Shown here one piece after another: positions 1-11,185 of a DNA stretch of 64,000 nucleotides. Under the pieces are notes generated by a model. The model did no database searches. It saw nothing but the letters and a program-made list of their open reading frames with translations, and was not told where the DNA came from. This stretch comes from Viola odorata. Taxonomy: Eukaryota > Streptophyta > Magnoliopsida > Malpighiales > Violaceae. The position numbers were made by a program, and so were the translations under genes. The first letter of the stretch is position 1; the number at the start of each line of letters is the position of its first letter. The DNA is taken from assembly GCA_963691705.1 (NCBI GenBank), contig OY829537.1, positions 78,079,352 to 78,143,351 on the forward strand, written 5' to 3'.

Positions 1-216
1 AGAGAGGAACCTGCAGGAGTAGCAGCATGAGCTTGAGATTGAAAAGTAAAAGCAAGCAGGAAAGGCAGTAAAATGAAATGCAAATGGGATCTTCTTCTCA
101 TAGCTGCTTCCAGGCTAAACGAGAGAGGAGTGGGAGTAGTGTGTAATCTGGGTTAGATTTTCAAGAGGACCGCACGCTGTTTCTTTTTCCTCTTTCTTTT
201 TGTTTGTTCGGTCAAA

Positions 217-1706
217 GGGAAAACGCAAACCAAAGCACCTTTACGTTGGGTTTGGACTTTATTTGACACCTCATCTTTTTTTCGTCTTTAAATGGTACTC
301 GTACATAATTGTTTGATCACATTTGGTACCTGCGACCGTTTCCGTCTCCACTTTACCGTTATGTAGCTTACGTGGCATGACACGTCATCAAATATGATGA
401 CATGGCATGCCACGTCAGCATTAGTTTAATATTTCTTTTCTTTCTTCTTTTTTTTTTCTTTCCTTTTATTTTCTTTTCTTTCTTTTTCTTCTCCATTTCT
501 TTTATTTCCGTGCTTCAATTTTTCTTTCAATCCTCAACGACACAACATCACTCCTTTTTCTTTTTCCCTTTCCTTCTTTCCTTTTATTTTTCTTTCCTCT
601 CTACTCTGCACTCATTTTTTTCTTCTCCTTTTCTTTTATTTCCTTGCTTCAATTTTTCTTTCAATCCTACGACACATCACTCCTTTTTCTTTTTCCCTTT
701 CCTTCTTTCCTTTTATTTTTCTTTCCTCTCTACTCTGCACTCATCTTTTTCTTCTGCTCTTGTGATGCCGCGATGGAGCTGGAGGGTGATGCGGCGGCAG
801 TGCGTGGTTTGGGCAGTTTGCTGCGGCGAGTTGCAGACGACGCTGGTGGCCGGAGGTTCGGAGGGCGCTGGAGGCTGAGGAAGAGATGGCGCGGCGGTGG
901 GGCTACGATTGGATTTTAGTGGCGGTGGATTGTTGTAATTGATTTGGGTTTTTGTGGATTTTTGGTTTGGCTGTGGTTGATTTCGGGTATGGAAGTTTGG
1001 TGGGTGATTTTGCTGTAATTGATTTGGGTTTTTGTGATGTGGATCGGGTGGATTTTTTTGTGATGTGGATCGGGTGGTGTTTGTTTTGGATTAATTTGGA
1101 TTCGGCAGAAGTGGCTTAATTGGTTTGGGTTGGTGTCGGCGGTGGGTTTGGTTTGTTGATGATGATGTAAGGGGCGATTGGCAGCGACTGCAGCGGTTGG
1201 CGGAGGCTCTGGTGGCTGCTGCGGTGGTAATGGCGGTTGAGGAGGCAGAGCTGGTCGTGGCTGTTGCCGGCAACGATGATCAGATTCGGTAGTGAATCGG
1301 GTTTGATGATTTTTATGTGTGTTGGTTTTGATTTGGAATTTGAGGAGATGAGGCTAATTTTGGTGATTGATTTGGAATTTTGGGGTTTTCGTGTGCAGAG
1401 GAGGAAGAAAGAAGAAGAAAGAAAGAAAGAAAAGAAAAGAAAAGGAGAAGAAAAAGAAAGAAAAGAAAAAAAAAGAAAGAAAAAAAAGAAATATTAAACT
1501 AATGCTGACGTGGCATGTCATGTCATCATATTTGATGACGTGTCATGCCACGTAAGCTACATAACGGTAAAGTGGAGATGGAAACGGTCGCAGGTACCAA
1601 ATGTGATCAAACACTAACGTACGAGTACCATTTAAAGACGAAAAAAAGATGAGGTGCCAAATAAAGTCCAAACCCAACGTACAGGTGCCTTAGCTTGCGT
1701 TTTCCC
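217..1706. mobile_element. Mutator-like element with long terminal inverted repeats
   Basis: The ends are inverted copies starting GGGAAAACGCA, and the similarity runs about 290 bp inward (217 to about 510 and about 1415 to 1706), ending in a polypyrimidine/polypurine stretch. The flanks carry a 10-bp direct repeat with one mismatch (TTCGGTCAAA at 207-216, TTCGGGCAAA at 1707-1716). Long TIRs and a 9-11 bp duplication are typical of Mutator-like elements. No transposase is present, so it is non-autonomous. The GC-rich middle (about 765-1290) differs from the flanks and could be a captured host gene piece, but I recognise no protein in it. Open frames crossing the TIR are low-complexity and not credible. 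Confidence 0.75.
506..756. repeat. Direct duplication of a pyrimidine-rich block
   Basis: Two adjacent copies of a roughly 120-bp CT-rich block (about 506-627 and 639-756) differ by few bases. Both contain the word CTCTCTACTCTGCACTCAT. They lie just inside the left TIR of the Mutator-like element and are absent from its right side. Confidence 0.7.
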
Positions 1707-1748
1707 TTCGGGCAAAGCCAACTTTTACGGTTTCTTTTCATCATCCCT

Positions 1749-1782
1749 CCCCCCCCCCCCCCCCCTTCTCTCTCTCTCTCTA
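1749..1782. repeat. Poly-C tract followed by a TC microsatellite
   Basis: Seventeen consecutive C are followed by a (TC)n run. The tract lies just outside the right end of the Mutator-like element. Its length may be unstable or affected by sequencing. Confidence 0.9.
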
Positions 1783-1973
1783 CGTGTTTGCTTTTTTTTT
1801 CCTCTTCCATGTCCTTAAAATATACTCCTTCCGTTCACAAATAATTGTTATTTTTTTACTAAAAGTTATGGTACATTTTATTTAACTTTTTAGTGTTTGT
1901 TTTATTGAAATTTACTGTTTCAGAAAAATAATTAAAAGTGTGCAGAAAGAGTAACATTATTGAACCAAAAAAA

Positions 1974-2503
1974 AAATTCCAAAGAATAATAATATTTTTG
2001 GCATCTTTATTCAATTTTTGTATTAATTTGACACCTCATTTCATTTTTTTCTAGACCCATCTATTTACGTTTTTATATTAATTTGACTCCTCAAGGTAAT
2101 ACCGTGCATAGTTAGACATTACGTCCGGTGATGTGACATTGTTTAATATTGTTAATCTGACGTAACAATCTATGTCAAGTGTCACATCAAATTTTTAAAA
2201 AAAATTGAATTTTAAACCCATTTATTTGACCCATTAAAAGATGAAATGGGTTAATGAATCGGATAAATGGATTTAAAAATCTGACGTGACGTGACATATA
2301 ACATGAATTGCGACGTCAGCTAAACAATATTTAACAATGTCACGTCACCAGCCTTAACGTTTGACTGTGCACGACGTTACTTAAAGAAGTCAAATTAATA
2401 TAAAAATGTGAGTAGGAATCAAATCCAACTAAAAAATAAATGAGGTGCGAAATCAATATGAAAAATCGAGTAGAGGTGCTAAAATTATCATTATTCCTTC
2501 TTT
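1974..2503. mobile_element. Mutator-like MITE with long inverted repeats
   Basis: The two halves are diverged inverted copies over roughly 200 bp each. The left half has features such as TGACACCTCATTTCAT and CCGTGCATAG, which return reversed in the right half. The identical word TGAACCAAAAAAA flanks both sides (1961-1973 and 2504-2516), fitting a target duplication. No coding capacity is seen. The class is inferred from TIR and duplication length. Confidence 0.6.
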
Positions 2504-2516
2504 TGAACCAAAAAAA

Positions 2517-3270
2517 TGGTTTGTTTTTCTCAAGTGCAAATTGATTTTTATCTTAGGATAAAAAGTTGGGTAAATTATATTAAAAGTTTTTAGAGTTTAT
2601 AAAATGTTTCACTTAACTCTCTATAACTCTCTCTAGTTAAAAAATTTATGATGTCATTCTTATAGTTTCTTAAAAATTACAACTGAATTTTTTCTAGTAG
2701 GTAAAAAATACTCCCTCTGTTTTCTAATAATTGTCACTTTCCTACGGATTATTACTGTTCATAATAATTGTCATTTTGCCTCTTCGGTCCCATATTTTTT
2801 TACCTCCTCAATCTCACTTTTTTTTTGTACTGTTGAAGGATGAGTTGACTAGTTAGTTAACAAAAAATCAATGTTAGATTTGAAACATAAAAAATTAAAA
2901 AAAAATTAAAAAAAATACCTTTACATGCTCCCACTGTTTCTAGGCGACAACCTTTGGAAGACAGATGAAGTATAAAAAAGGTAAAAAAAATATATAAAAA
3001 TTTGAGAAAAAATGTAACAAATATGAAAGAGTCCACTTCACCGGAAAAAAAGAATAGAAATATTTTTAATAAATATTAAAAAAAAAATTATAATTAAATT
3101 TAAACTAAAACATTTCATTGTCTTATGTTCTATTATATTTGTTAAATTTTTTTACTAATTTTTTGTACTTCTTACTATTTTATTTAATATTTTTAACTAT
3201 CATAAAGCTTAAAATACCACTTTCAAGAAATAGTAGGGTTGATGTTGCAAGCTTTTAAACTATAAGGAGT
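2517..3270. other. AT-rich gene-free stretch with a Stowaway-like end
   Basis: No convincing gene. At about 2710 there is a CTCCCTCTGTTTT word resembling a Stowaway terminus, and a similar one lies at about 1828, but no matching opposite ends were found. The rest is AT-rich and low in complexity. Confidence 0.4.
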
Positions 3271-4290
3271 TTATCGAGCGTTGACTCTGTAAAAAAATAA
3301 ATAATTACAACTACTAGTTCACAAATTGAATTGTAAATAACAGTAAGAGGTTCGTCCACAAGAAAAATGGATATGATTTAAGAAATTCTTAAAATGACCA
3401 ATGATAACACTTACGTGAAATTTGAGGGTTTTGTTTAAGAACTTAAAAATTAAAAGCAATGAAAACAAGAAGAAATCAATTAAATCACAAGATGAGATTG
3501 TTGATGTATTAATGAATAAAAAGATTCCCAGTAGAAGATAAAACAAGTCATGATTCATAAGTATCTAATCATTGATGCATAAATATTCTTTATAGTCTAC
3601 AAAATTGCTTTAGAATCCAAGTACGCTTAGGATTCCTGCTTCCCTCCTATTTCAAACCACATAAAGAGGAAAAATGCTCTAAAGGATGATCCTAATGAAC
3701 TAGTACTTTGCTGGTTAAAGGGTTTACTAAATTGACTGATTTTTTATTAGGGGAAGACAACTCTTGATCCAGGATCCTCGGTTGTCAATCGAGTCTAAAT
3801 CAAGTTAATCTTTCTCTCTAGCTTGTAAGAGCTAGTTGTATACTATGATCCTCCTAGCCCATAAGTTGCTCTAGAATGGGTTGTCGTAGCCATTAGGAAT
3901 GATGGTTGCTAATTCAGATTAACTGCAGATTAACTCAAAATTGTATCTTGATCTCAATTTTGATGAAACTTCTAACAAAAGAGAGTTTGAGAAGAATGAG
4001 AACTCTATCCATGAATGATTCGAGCCAATCTCACAACCGCGTGCTTCTAGAAGTCTCTAATTTATAAGTGATGCGTGCTCTTGTTGGGACTCTATGTCTC
4101 GATCTGAGCTGACCAAGAAAGGCTTTAAGTGCAACTTTGTCCACTTTTGTACTTTTCTATTTATTTCCATCCTTAACTGGTTCAAAATTATTTTCTGCAA
4201 AATATGGGTAAAGTTGACTCTAATCAGTAATATCATTATCTAAATTATATAAAAATAGATAATAAAATCAACCATAAAATGCATACAATT
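3271..4290 (+). mobile_element. Diverged LTR of family R1
   Basis: This stretch aligns by eye with the solo LTR at 9629-11123 and the copy at 45700. Shared parts are a start resembling TxATCG, a block 'GGTTAAAGGGTTTA' (3714-3727), 'GGGGAAGACA' and 'GGTTGTCAATC'. Ends are approximate and no target duplication was found. No coding sequence is seen. The retroelement superfamily is unknown. Confidence 0.5.
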
Positions 4291-5034
4291 AGAAATTAAT
4301 TCGAATATTTTGCAAACTATAAGTTTTTTTTTTATAAAATACAGATTGATGTTCCGTCCATCTCTTCTCGTTCTTAATTTTAAGTAAGGGTGACAGAAAG
4401 TGACCTGACCCAGAACCCAACTTGCTAAAATTGTATTTGACGGGATAATTTTTTATCCAATTAATTCACAAATTGACTTTGATTAACTCTTTTTTAATAT
4501 GATCAACTCTCGTATGTGTTTAAAATTTTTATACTTATATTTTCTTAAACGATTTCTTTTTAACATGCGGAGGTGAGATTTGAACCTTTATTTGAGTTCT
4601 TATTTATACATTTTCCAACATCAAAACAACTAATAAGTTACATAACTATTGACTTTTCTTAAATGATTTTAATTTCAACTATAATGAGATTTTTTTTTTT
4701 TAAATGTCAATTTTATTTTATGTCAACTTACTTATAAATATGAATTTACTTTGACTTTTTAGTGAAAGATGAATGGATTGTTATATTTTAATAATTTTTT
4801 ATTATATTTGAAAGAATCCTTGATGCAAAATACCCAAAAAAAAATGTTATGTATAATGATCTAGTACAAGGTCTGCGTTGCGGTTTATTGCGAACACAAG
4901 TCTTATACCAAAAAAAATAGAAGTTGATATCCAAATCGAATGAGGTATTTCATAAAAGTTGTGTGAGTTTTGACCCAAAACGGACAACATTATTTCATTG
5001 AGAAAGATCAGTGAACTTTTATTTTTCTAATGAA
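4291..5034. other. AT-rich gene-free stretch
   Basis: No gene or RNA is apparent. Near 4388 there is a sequence starting GGGTGACAG that resembles the end of a small DNA transposon, but no partner end was found. Confidence 0.35.
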
Positions 5035-5297
5035 TGGTAGCGAAACTCATGATTAGTACATATACATACTAAATATAGTAGTATTTTTTATTAGAAAACG
5101 TATAACTTGTTAAAATATATACCAATATTTTCTTAATATTTTTGTAGATTTAAATTTTAAATCTCTTAACTTTCATTACTAATTAATTAATTATTAATTA
5201 TTAATAAAAAATATAAAATAATTAATAGGTATATAAATATTTAAAAATTTTGGGCCAGGGTTGGGTGGGCTCCTAGCACCTCTGGCTCTGCCTATGC
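5035..5297 (+). mobile_element. Truncated hAT MITE copy
   Basis: It matches the right two thirds of the intact MITE at 32533-32983, including the AATTAATTAATTATTAAT run and the terminus GTTGGGTGGGCTC...GGCTCTGCC. The left terminus and target duplication are missing, so this is a 5'-truncated or decayed copy. Confidence 0.55.
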
Positions 5298-5814
5298 ACA
5301 TATATAGGGACTAAACTAAATGTGGGGCTAGGTTAGATTGGATTTTTTTACTAAACACGGGGACAAAAGTATAGTAGAAATTAAAAAAAATTATAAACCA
5401 TTATAGTAGAAATTAAAAAAATTATTTTTTATATTAAAATATTATTAAAAATATAAAAGTATAGTAGAAATTAAATTTTTTTTATAAACAATTAAAGTTT
5501 GGGGTCACAAACATAAGGAACTACTGTTTAAGGAAAGCAGTACTTCATTTTTTCGGATTCGAGCGGCTTTTTTCGGAAAGCAGTACTTCATTTCAGTTTT
5601 ACCTTTACTGTTTAAGGAAATTAAAAAAATATAGGGGTGTGCGTTCGGATTTCGGATCGGAATCCGACGAGTTCGGATCGGATTTTTTCGGATTCGGATT
5701 TTTTCGGATTTTTTGACAGGGAATCCGAAACCAATCCGACACCTTCGGTTTCGGATCGATTCGGTCGGATTTTCGGAATTTTTTCGGATTTTCGATCGTA
5801 ATTGCAAGTTCTAG

Positions 5815-7301
5815 AATTATAGAATTCCACGATGCTAAATCATGCTTATCCATCTTTTCAAAGACCTGTAAAGCGATATCTACCGACCCATATTGCCAAT
5901 ACATATCCACCAAACAATTATTAACCAAAACATCATTGCCTACTAGGGGTGTACATGGGTCGGATCGGGCCGGTTATAGGCCATATCCGGCACCGACCCG
6001 CCAAATATTTAGCGGGTCAGGTCGGGCCGGTTATAGGCCATATCCACTGAGTGACGGGTTGGATCAGATCGGGCCGGTTATCCACGGATTGGCGGGTTGA
6101 CGGATTGGAAATTTCGAACAGAAATTAAGTTTATGGGCTATTCCCGGTTTTTTTTTCTTTTCCATTACTCTCTTCTTTTATTTTCCATTACAATTTATTT
6201 TTGTAAAGAAAAAATACTGAATTCAATTGCACAAAACCATGGTGCGGTTTTTTTGTTTCTTTTCACTTTCTTCTTCTGTTACAATATCATCAACAACACA
6301 AAATTAAGAACAAAACCCATAGATAGTGGCCTAAACCGGTGATGGAGGTGAGGTTGCAAGGTGGTGCTCCGGTGGTTGAGATCGGACGCCGGAGGTCGAA
6401 CGGTGCTACAGATGGATGAAGGTTGATGATGGAGGAAAGAACATTTGTGTGGTGGAGAAGGCAGATCTGAAAAGTGAAGGTGGGGATTGTATTTTTATGA
6501 AAGGACATTATGGTGGACTTTTTGTGAGTGAGAAAAGAGGAGCTGCAGGTGGAGATGAGTTGGGTGAAAGAGGTAGTGATGTTGGCGGCGTGGAAGAGAG
6601 GAGAATGAGATAAAAAATGAAATTGAGAGAAAGAGGTAGTATTTATACCTAGGGTTAGCGTTAATAACGGGTTGGGTCGGTTATAGGCATTTTTTAAAAG
6701 TTCGATCCGTTATCAGACCCAACCCAACTATAATGGGTCGGTTATATACCCGTTAACCGCGGATTAGATGGTTTTGCTCTTTTGACGGATCGGATTGAGT
6801 CGGTTATACGGGTCAGACGGATTGGGTCAGTTTTTTGTACACCCCTATTGCCTACAATATCATCAGATTTTCTCAACACGTAAGCATGAACCCACATCCC
6901 CAAAGACAAAGCACTTAAGCCTCCACAAGCATTGATGACGCTCTGCATCGTATAACCATCAGGCTCAAACAAATTCTGTAACTGAACCAACAACTTCAAC
7001 GCGTTCTCAAACTCTCCAATCCGAACAAACCCATCAATCATCGAATTCCACGAAACCAGAGTTCTCTCAGGCATTTTATCGAATACTTTCTTTGAAAACT
7101 CCAAACAACCGCAGGAAGCATAAAAATGAATATACACATTCGACTCAAACCCACGTTTCAACATTTGGGCATGCATCTGTTTCCCTTCGAAAAAAGCATA
7201 CAAATACGCACAGGCCTTTAAAACAAATGGGAAAGTATGCTTATCAGGAAACACCATGTCATCCCCCAGCAATTTGTAGAACAACAAAATGGCTTCGTCC
7301 T
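5815..7301 (-). pseudogene. PPR protein gene fragment, split by a hAT-like insertion
   Basis: On the minus strand, 7301 down to 6848 encodes PPR repeats of the PLS type found in land-plant organelle RNA-editing and processing factors. Typical words are FPFVLKACAYL, VFDKMPERTLVSWNSMIDGF and SVINACGG. The frame breaks at the insertion (5944-6847) and resumes exactly across the 8-bp duplication as a further repeat (NNCLVDMYWQYGSVDIALQVF) to about 5815. Only three to four repeats of a protein normally several hundred residues long remain, with no start, targeting peptide or E/DYW tail. A few codons also appear missing at VYIHFYASCGC, where a PPR helix would be longer. It is a captured, non-functional fragment. 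Confidence 0.8.
5944..6847. mobile_element. hAT-like non-autonomous element inside the PPR fragment
   Basis: Perfect 12-bp termini TAGGGGTGTACA / TGTACACCCCTA are flanked by the 8-bp duplication TTGCCTAC (5936-5943 and 6848-6855). An 8-bp duplication with TAGGGGTG termini fits the hAT superfamily. Subterminal arrays of GGGTCGG and CCGGTTATAGG words are present on both sides. The inside (about 6090-6620) holds no transposase. Confidence 0.8.
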
Positions 7302-7309
7302 AGTTAGGA

Positions 7310-7415
7310 ATTAGAAAATTAGAAATTAGGGATTTAGGAATTAGGGATTTAGAAATTAGGGATTTAGCCTTAGGCATTAGAAATTAGGGATTTAGGAATT
7401 AGGGATTTAGAATCT
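7310..7415. repeat. Short tandem repeat block
   Basis: Repeated words AATTAGGGATTTAG and GGAATTAGGGATTTAG occur about seven times. The block separates the PPR fragment from a GC-rich piece inside the composite element. Confidence 0.75.
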
Positions 7416-7898
7416 TACCATTTTGATTTTGAAGCTGCGACGACTAACGAGAACGGGATGAAGCGGCTCAGCGGTTGGGATGGAGCGACGGTGACGTGGA
7501 GTTTGGTCGGGATGGAGGAGCGAATCGGGATTCGGGAGGGTGGCAGCAACGAACAGTGACGAGATGGAGGAGCAGCTGGGAACGGACGGCAACGGTGACA
7601 GACCGACGACAACAGTGACAGAGGCAAGGGTTGGGGACAGCGGAGCGAGCGGCTGCGCTGCGTTTGTGGGTTGGGTAGGGTAAAACTGAAATGAATTAGG
7701 GTTGGGTTGGGTGTAGGGGTATCATTAAATCATTTGGGTTATCGGAATCCGTCGGATTCCGATAATCCGACCGTCGGAATCCGAAACTGATCGGATTCCG
7801 ACACCCTCCTCCGAACCGGATCCGAAACTGGCACGGATCGGATCGGATGGGTGAGTTTGGATCGGATCGGTCGGATCCTCCGATCCGAGCTCACCTCT

Positions 7899-8530
7899 AG
7901 GTCACAAACATAAGGAACTACTATTTAAGGAAAGCAGTACTTCATTTACCCTAGAATATTTTTCCCCTAAAAGAACCACTTACAAAATTTTGTTCCTAAT
8001 TAAAGTCTCTTTGACTTTTTACAATTGCAAAATCCCAATTCGATTACATGTCCGTTTGTATTTCCCTAATTATTTTAGTTTGTTAATAAAGAAAATATAT
8101 AAATAAAAAAATATCTAAAATTATACTCCCTCCGTCCCATATTAACTGTCACTTTATTGTTCGTGCACGTATTTCGAGGAAACCGAATGACTCACTATTT
8201 GACTCCAAAAAAATCCGTACTTTTTTTCGAACGTACGTTAAACCTTAACCTACATTCGAGAAAAAATTCAAAATTTTTTGAGGTCAAATAGTGCGTCATC
8301 CGGCCTCCTCGAACGCGTGCATGAACAGTGAAAGTGGACAATTAATATGGGACGGAGGGAGTATATTAAGAGATGATAAAAATTTGTTTTATATATATAC
8401 CAGCAATTTGAGCCCCCCAATGCGTGGCCAAATTTTATTGAATTTTTTTTTATGAAAATGAGGATAAAATTAATCATTTCGTGGTTTAAATGATAATATT
8501 TTATATATATGAGGACTAAATTAATCATAT
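7899..8530. repeat. Segment duplicated at 44.7-45.6 kb
   Basis: The order of words (AATATTTTTC, TTACAAAATT, CTCTTTGA, GATTCGATTACATGT, ATTATATA, GCAATTTGAG, AAAATGAGGAT) is shared with 44735-45620. Here the segment is split by a Stowaway MITE; at the other locus part of it is present twice. The segment forms the distal upstream region of the gene at 8815. Confidence 0.6.
8126..8361. mobile_element. Stowaway MITE
   Basis: The 236-bp element starts CTCCCTCCGTCCCATATTAA and ends with its inverted complement, with TA on both sides (8124-8125 and 8362-8363). These are the hallmark terminus and duplication of Stowaway (Tc1/mariner) MITEs. The inside is itself largely an imperfect palindrome. No coding capacity. 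Confidence 0.92.
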
Positions 8531-8641
8531 ATACGAGGACTAAATAGTAAAAGATTGATGACGGAAGAGAAACGAAGTTGGAGGGCTAGCGTTGTAAAAT
8601 TTAGTATGAGTGAGTGGCATGTTTGTCTTTTCGTGTATATC

Positions 8642-8648
8642 TATAAAA
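8642..8648 (+). promoter_or_regulatory. Probable TATA box of the gene at 8815
   Basis: TATAAAA lies about 167 bp before the ATG. It is followed by a CT-rich leader with several CTCTCT runs, common in plant 5' untranslated regions. Confidence 0.55.
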
Positions 8649-8814
8649 ACCATCCAGAGTTGCTCCGCTCTCTCTCAAGTCAGTTTTCAGTTTTAGTATT
8701 CTCAACCAAAAATATTATTTGGCTCTCCTGATTTCTAATTTCTTCTTCTTCGTCACACTCTCTCTCTCCCCCTCTCGCTCTCTCACTCTCACTCCTCTGT
8801 AAACTGTGTGAAAC

Positions 8815-9165
8815 ATGGCGAGGCGTAAGTCTTCAAGAAAGCTGCACGACTACAATAGGCTTCGTTTGAAGATGAAGAAACTTGAGAAGGGGGAGAATCC
8901 TGAAGACAAACTGTCGGATAAAAAGAAGGAAGGCATTCTGGCTGAGATTCATACCACTATCATGGCCGTGGAGAACATTCAAAGGGTAGGCAATGTTGTG
9001 GTGAAAGACACAGATGAGATCGATTGGTTCTTGGAAATGCTTCAGTTGCATTCAAATGAGTACAATCTGAAGCCAGAAGTGAGGATCTTTGGGGATTTAG
9101 ACGTGGACATCAAAGCAAATCTAAAGGAGAAAGCAATGTATGCAGGCCTGACCGTGGTGGTTTAA
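8815..9165 (+). CDS. Uncharacterised small basic protein, 116 aa
   Basis: A complete single-exon frame of 116 codons starts with ATG in a good plant context (AAACATGGCG). I do not recognise a family. The first 40 residues are strongly basic (MARRKSSRKLHDYNRLRLKM and a following KKLEKGE), which could suit nucleic-acid binding or nuclear entry. The remainder is mixed acidic and hydrophobic, with a predicted helical middle (AEIHTTIMAVENIQ) and no signal peptide or membrane segment. A TATA box and CT-rich leader precede it, so expression is plausible. The copia element is inserted with only three bases between the stop codon and its target duplication, so the natural 3' untranslated region and poly(A) site are now about 8 kb away (from 17396) or supplied by the element. 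It could also be a truncated member of a larger family. Confidence 0.6.
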   Translation: MARRKSSRKLHDYNRLRLKMKKLEKGENPEDKLSDKKKEGILAEIHTTIMAVENIQRVGNVVVKDTDEIDWFLEMLQLHSNEYNLKPEVRIFGDLDVDIKANLKEKAMYAGLTVVV

Positions 9166-9173
9166 GTTTCATC

Positions 9174-11185
9174 TGATAGATTCAAATAGAATCTAGGTTG
9201 TTCCCTAACCTTATGAACAATCCCAAGAACCAAAACAAATCGATTATAGAATGATTAATATACATAAACAGCGGAAGCGTACCTGTATTAGCCGATGCCA
9301 TGGAATTGGAAAGGGACTTTTGGTCTTCTGGAGGATGAAATTCTCTCAGGCAAAATGGAAACCAAAGCTCTTGCACAGAACCCTTATTTCTGTTTTCTGT
9401 ATTCTTTATTTTTCTGTATCGTTCTGTTTCCTTGATGAAGAGCCTTTAAATACAATAGAGAAATTCCTCCAGGGACCAATTCCCAAATAACCAAAATGAT
9501 TAATTACTAATCGGTCCATTAACAATTAGTAATTCACCCGAGAATCTACACAAACATTAATTTTGCCCCTCGCACTTAAGTGATTAGATAATTCAGACCA
9601 TAAACTTTATTAGATCACTCGATTGGTCTGATCGCGCGTCGAACACGTCAAATTTAAGTTGTATAAATGAATATAAAACGGGGTAGAAGTACAACTTAAC
9701 ACTTGTCCACAAGGAACTTGTAGATGGTGGTAAGAGGGTCGGTCCACAGAGACTTCGGGGGGTTTGTAGTTCTTGGTTGACTTCCTCGTCACTGAGTTTG
9801 ATTGGTAGAGTCTGAAAATAAAGAAAGAAAACAAAAGAGGTAAAATAATTCAAAACAGTCTTGGGCAGAGTCTAGGCAATGACAGGGGTCAAGACAGTGA
9901 AATATCATAAAAGAAAGAATTCCCGGTAAGGGCATATGAGAGCTTCTGTTCTTATGATCCGATCACTAATTCAAAGATATTCTTCTCTGTATTCATAGTA
10001 CTGCTATAGAGTGGAGGTGCTCCTGGTCACTCCTATCTTCCCTCCTCTTCAAATTATCTGGCGGGTGCTCCCTTTCCTGATAATCCTAGCCAAGGGACAC
10101 CTTGCTGGTTAAAGGGTTTATCCGTTTGACTGCTGTCTTGAATGACTGCTCACCTCTTCAATGGTATAGGGGAAGACAGTACCTAGGTCAAGGTGTTTCC
10201 CCACGGAAACCCTAGGTTGTCAATCTGGTCTTGACCTAGATCACTTATTTCTTCTAGTCTGGCGCGAGACTAGTCACCTACTTTGCCTAGCCGACGAGTG
10301 CTCCCTTTCCTTCTAGGCTGGTTGCAACTCTTCTCTACTAGGGAACAAGAATGGCCAACTCTTGCCTCTAGTGAGTAAGCGATTTGATTAAGATCAAGAA
10401 ATAAGTGAATATGAATAAAGAGATTATTAAGGACGATTTGATCTCACGAATACATAAGAACGAAGCTCATCAACCCTTACCAAGAATGGGTGTTTAGCTA
10501 CTCATACTCATGGATAGAAAATAAGAATACTTGATTGCATAAATAAATTAAATCCGAGATTCAAAGAATTAAATCTGGAGCAAATAGTATAAAAGTGGCG
10601 GAAGAGAGAGAGCTTCTGAGCGTCAGAAGAGGAGGACAAGTTCAGCTATAAGTAAGCTAAAACTCCTCTGTCCTTCTCCAACTCAATCTCCTAAATAATC
10701 TCCTAAATAATCTCCTAAATAATTATCCTGATTTGTTTTGAATAAAAATAGGAATTTAAAATATACAAAGATGGAAGGAGATCCTTGATAGGATTCTTAA
10801 ATAAATATCTTCTTGATCCTCATCTTTGTCACTGGACAGCTGTGATTTGCCAACTCGCAAGACCCAACGCCGCTGCTCATGATTCCTCTCTCGCGGATCA
10901 GTCTTGGCCAAGACGATCTGGCTTTGTATGCGGAGGTGTCTTGGCCAAAGTCTAGGCCAAGACTGGGAAAAATCAGCTTCTGTTTTCCACATCAGAATCT
11001 TCAATACTTTGCCATCAGACCAGAACTGCAAGGAATGTGGGAAATCAGGGATAAATCAGTAGGTTTACTGTCCAAATAAACAAGTAAATGGACAATAAAA
11101 CATGATGAAATGCAATGTAATCATGGTCTAAATTCAATTAACGGTAACGGATACTAATGTACACGTTATTGTCCAAAATCCAACA
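9174..11185 (-). repeat. Copia 3' LTR, split by a solo LTR
   Basis: The LTR parts are 9174-9628 and 11129-11185. They align end to end with the right LTR at 16879-17390. The intervening 9629-11123 plus one copy of TGGTC is a later insertion. Confidence 0.93.
9629..11123. mobile_element. Solo LTR of family R1 inside the copia LTR
   Basis: The 1495-bp insert starts TGATCGCGCG and ends GTAATCA, with the 5-bp duplication TGGTC on both sides (9624-9628 and 11124-11128). TG...CA ends plus a 5-bp duplication and no internal coding region indicate a solo LTR left by recombination. It defines the R1 family (other copies near 3271, 36210 and 45700). A TATAAAAG word occurs at 10588. GTCTTGGCC-type palindromic words recur at 10902-10965. 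Confidence 0.85.

Larger units (their letters stand above)
5632..7898. mobile_element. DNA element carrying a PPR gene fragment
   Basis: The left end begins TAGGGGTGTGCG and runs into GGATCGGAATCCG-type repeats; the right end reads the same words inverted and finishes CTCACCTCTA. Between them lie a PPR fragment, a TTAGGGATTTAG repeat block and a GC-rich piece (7415-7690). A block of about 50 bp (GGTCACAAACATAAGG...) occurs both before the left end (about 5502-5551) and right after the right end (7899-7947), so the insertion duplicated or rearranged its flank. Captured gene pieces inside TIRs resemble Pack-MULE or hAT transduplication; the class is uncertain because no short target duplication is clear. 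Confidence 0.5.

Noticed and set aside
402..919. Phe/Ser-rich open frames on the plus strand
   Set aside because: They follow from the CT-rich TIR of the Mutator-like element and differ between frames; no domain.
3319..3558. 79-residue minus-strand frame with hydrophobic stretches
   Set aside because: It falls inside a diverged R1 LTR and is not conserved in the other R1 copies.
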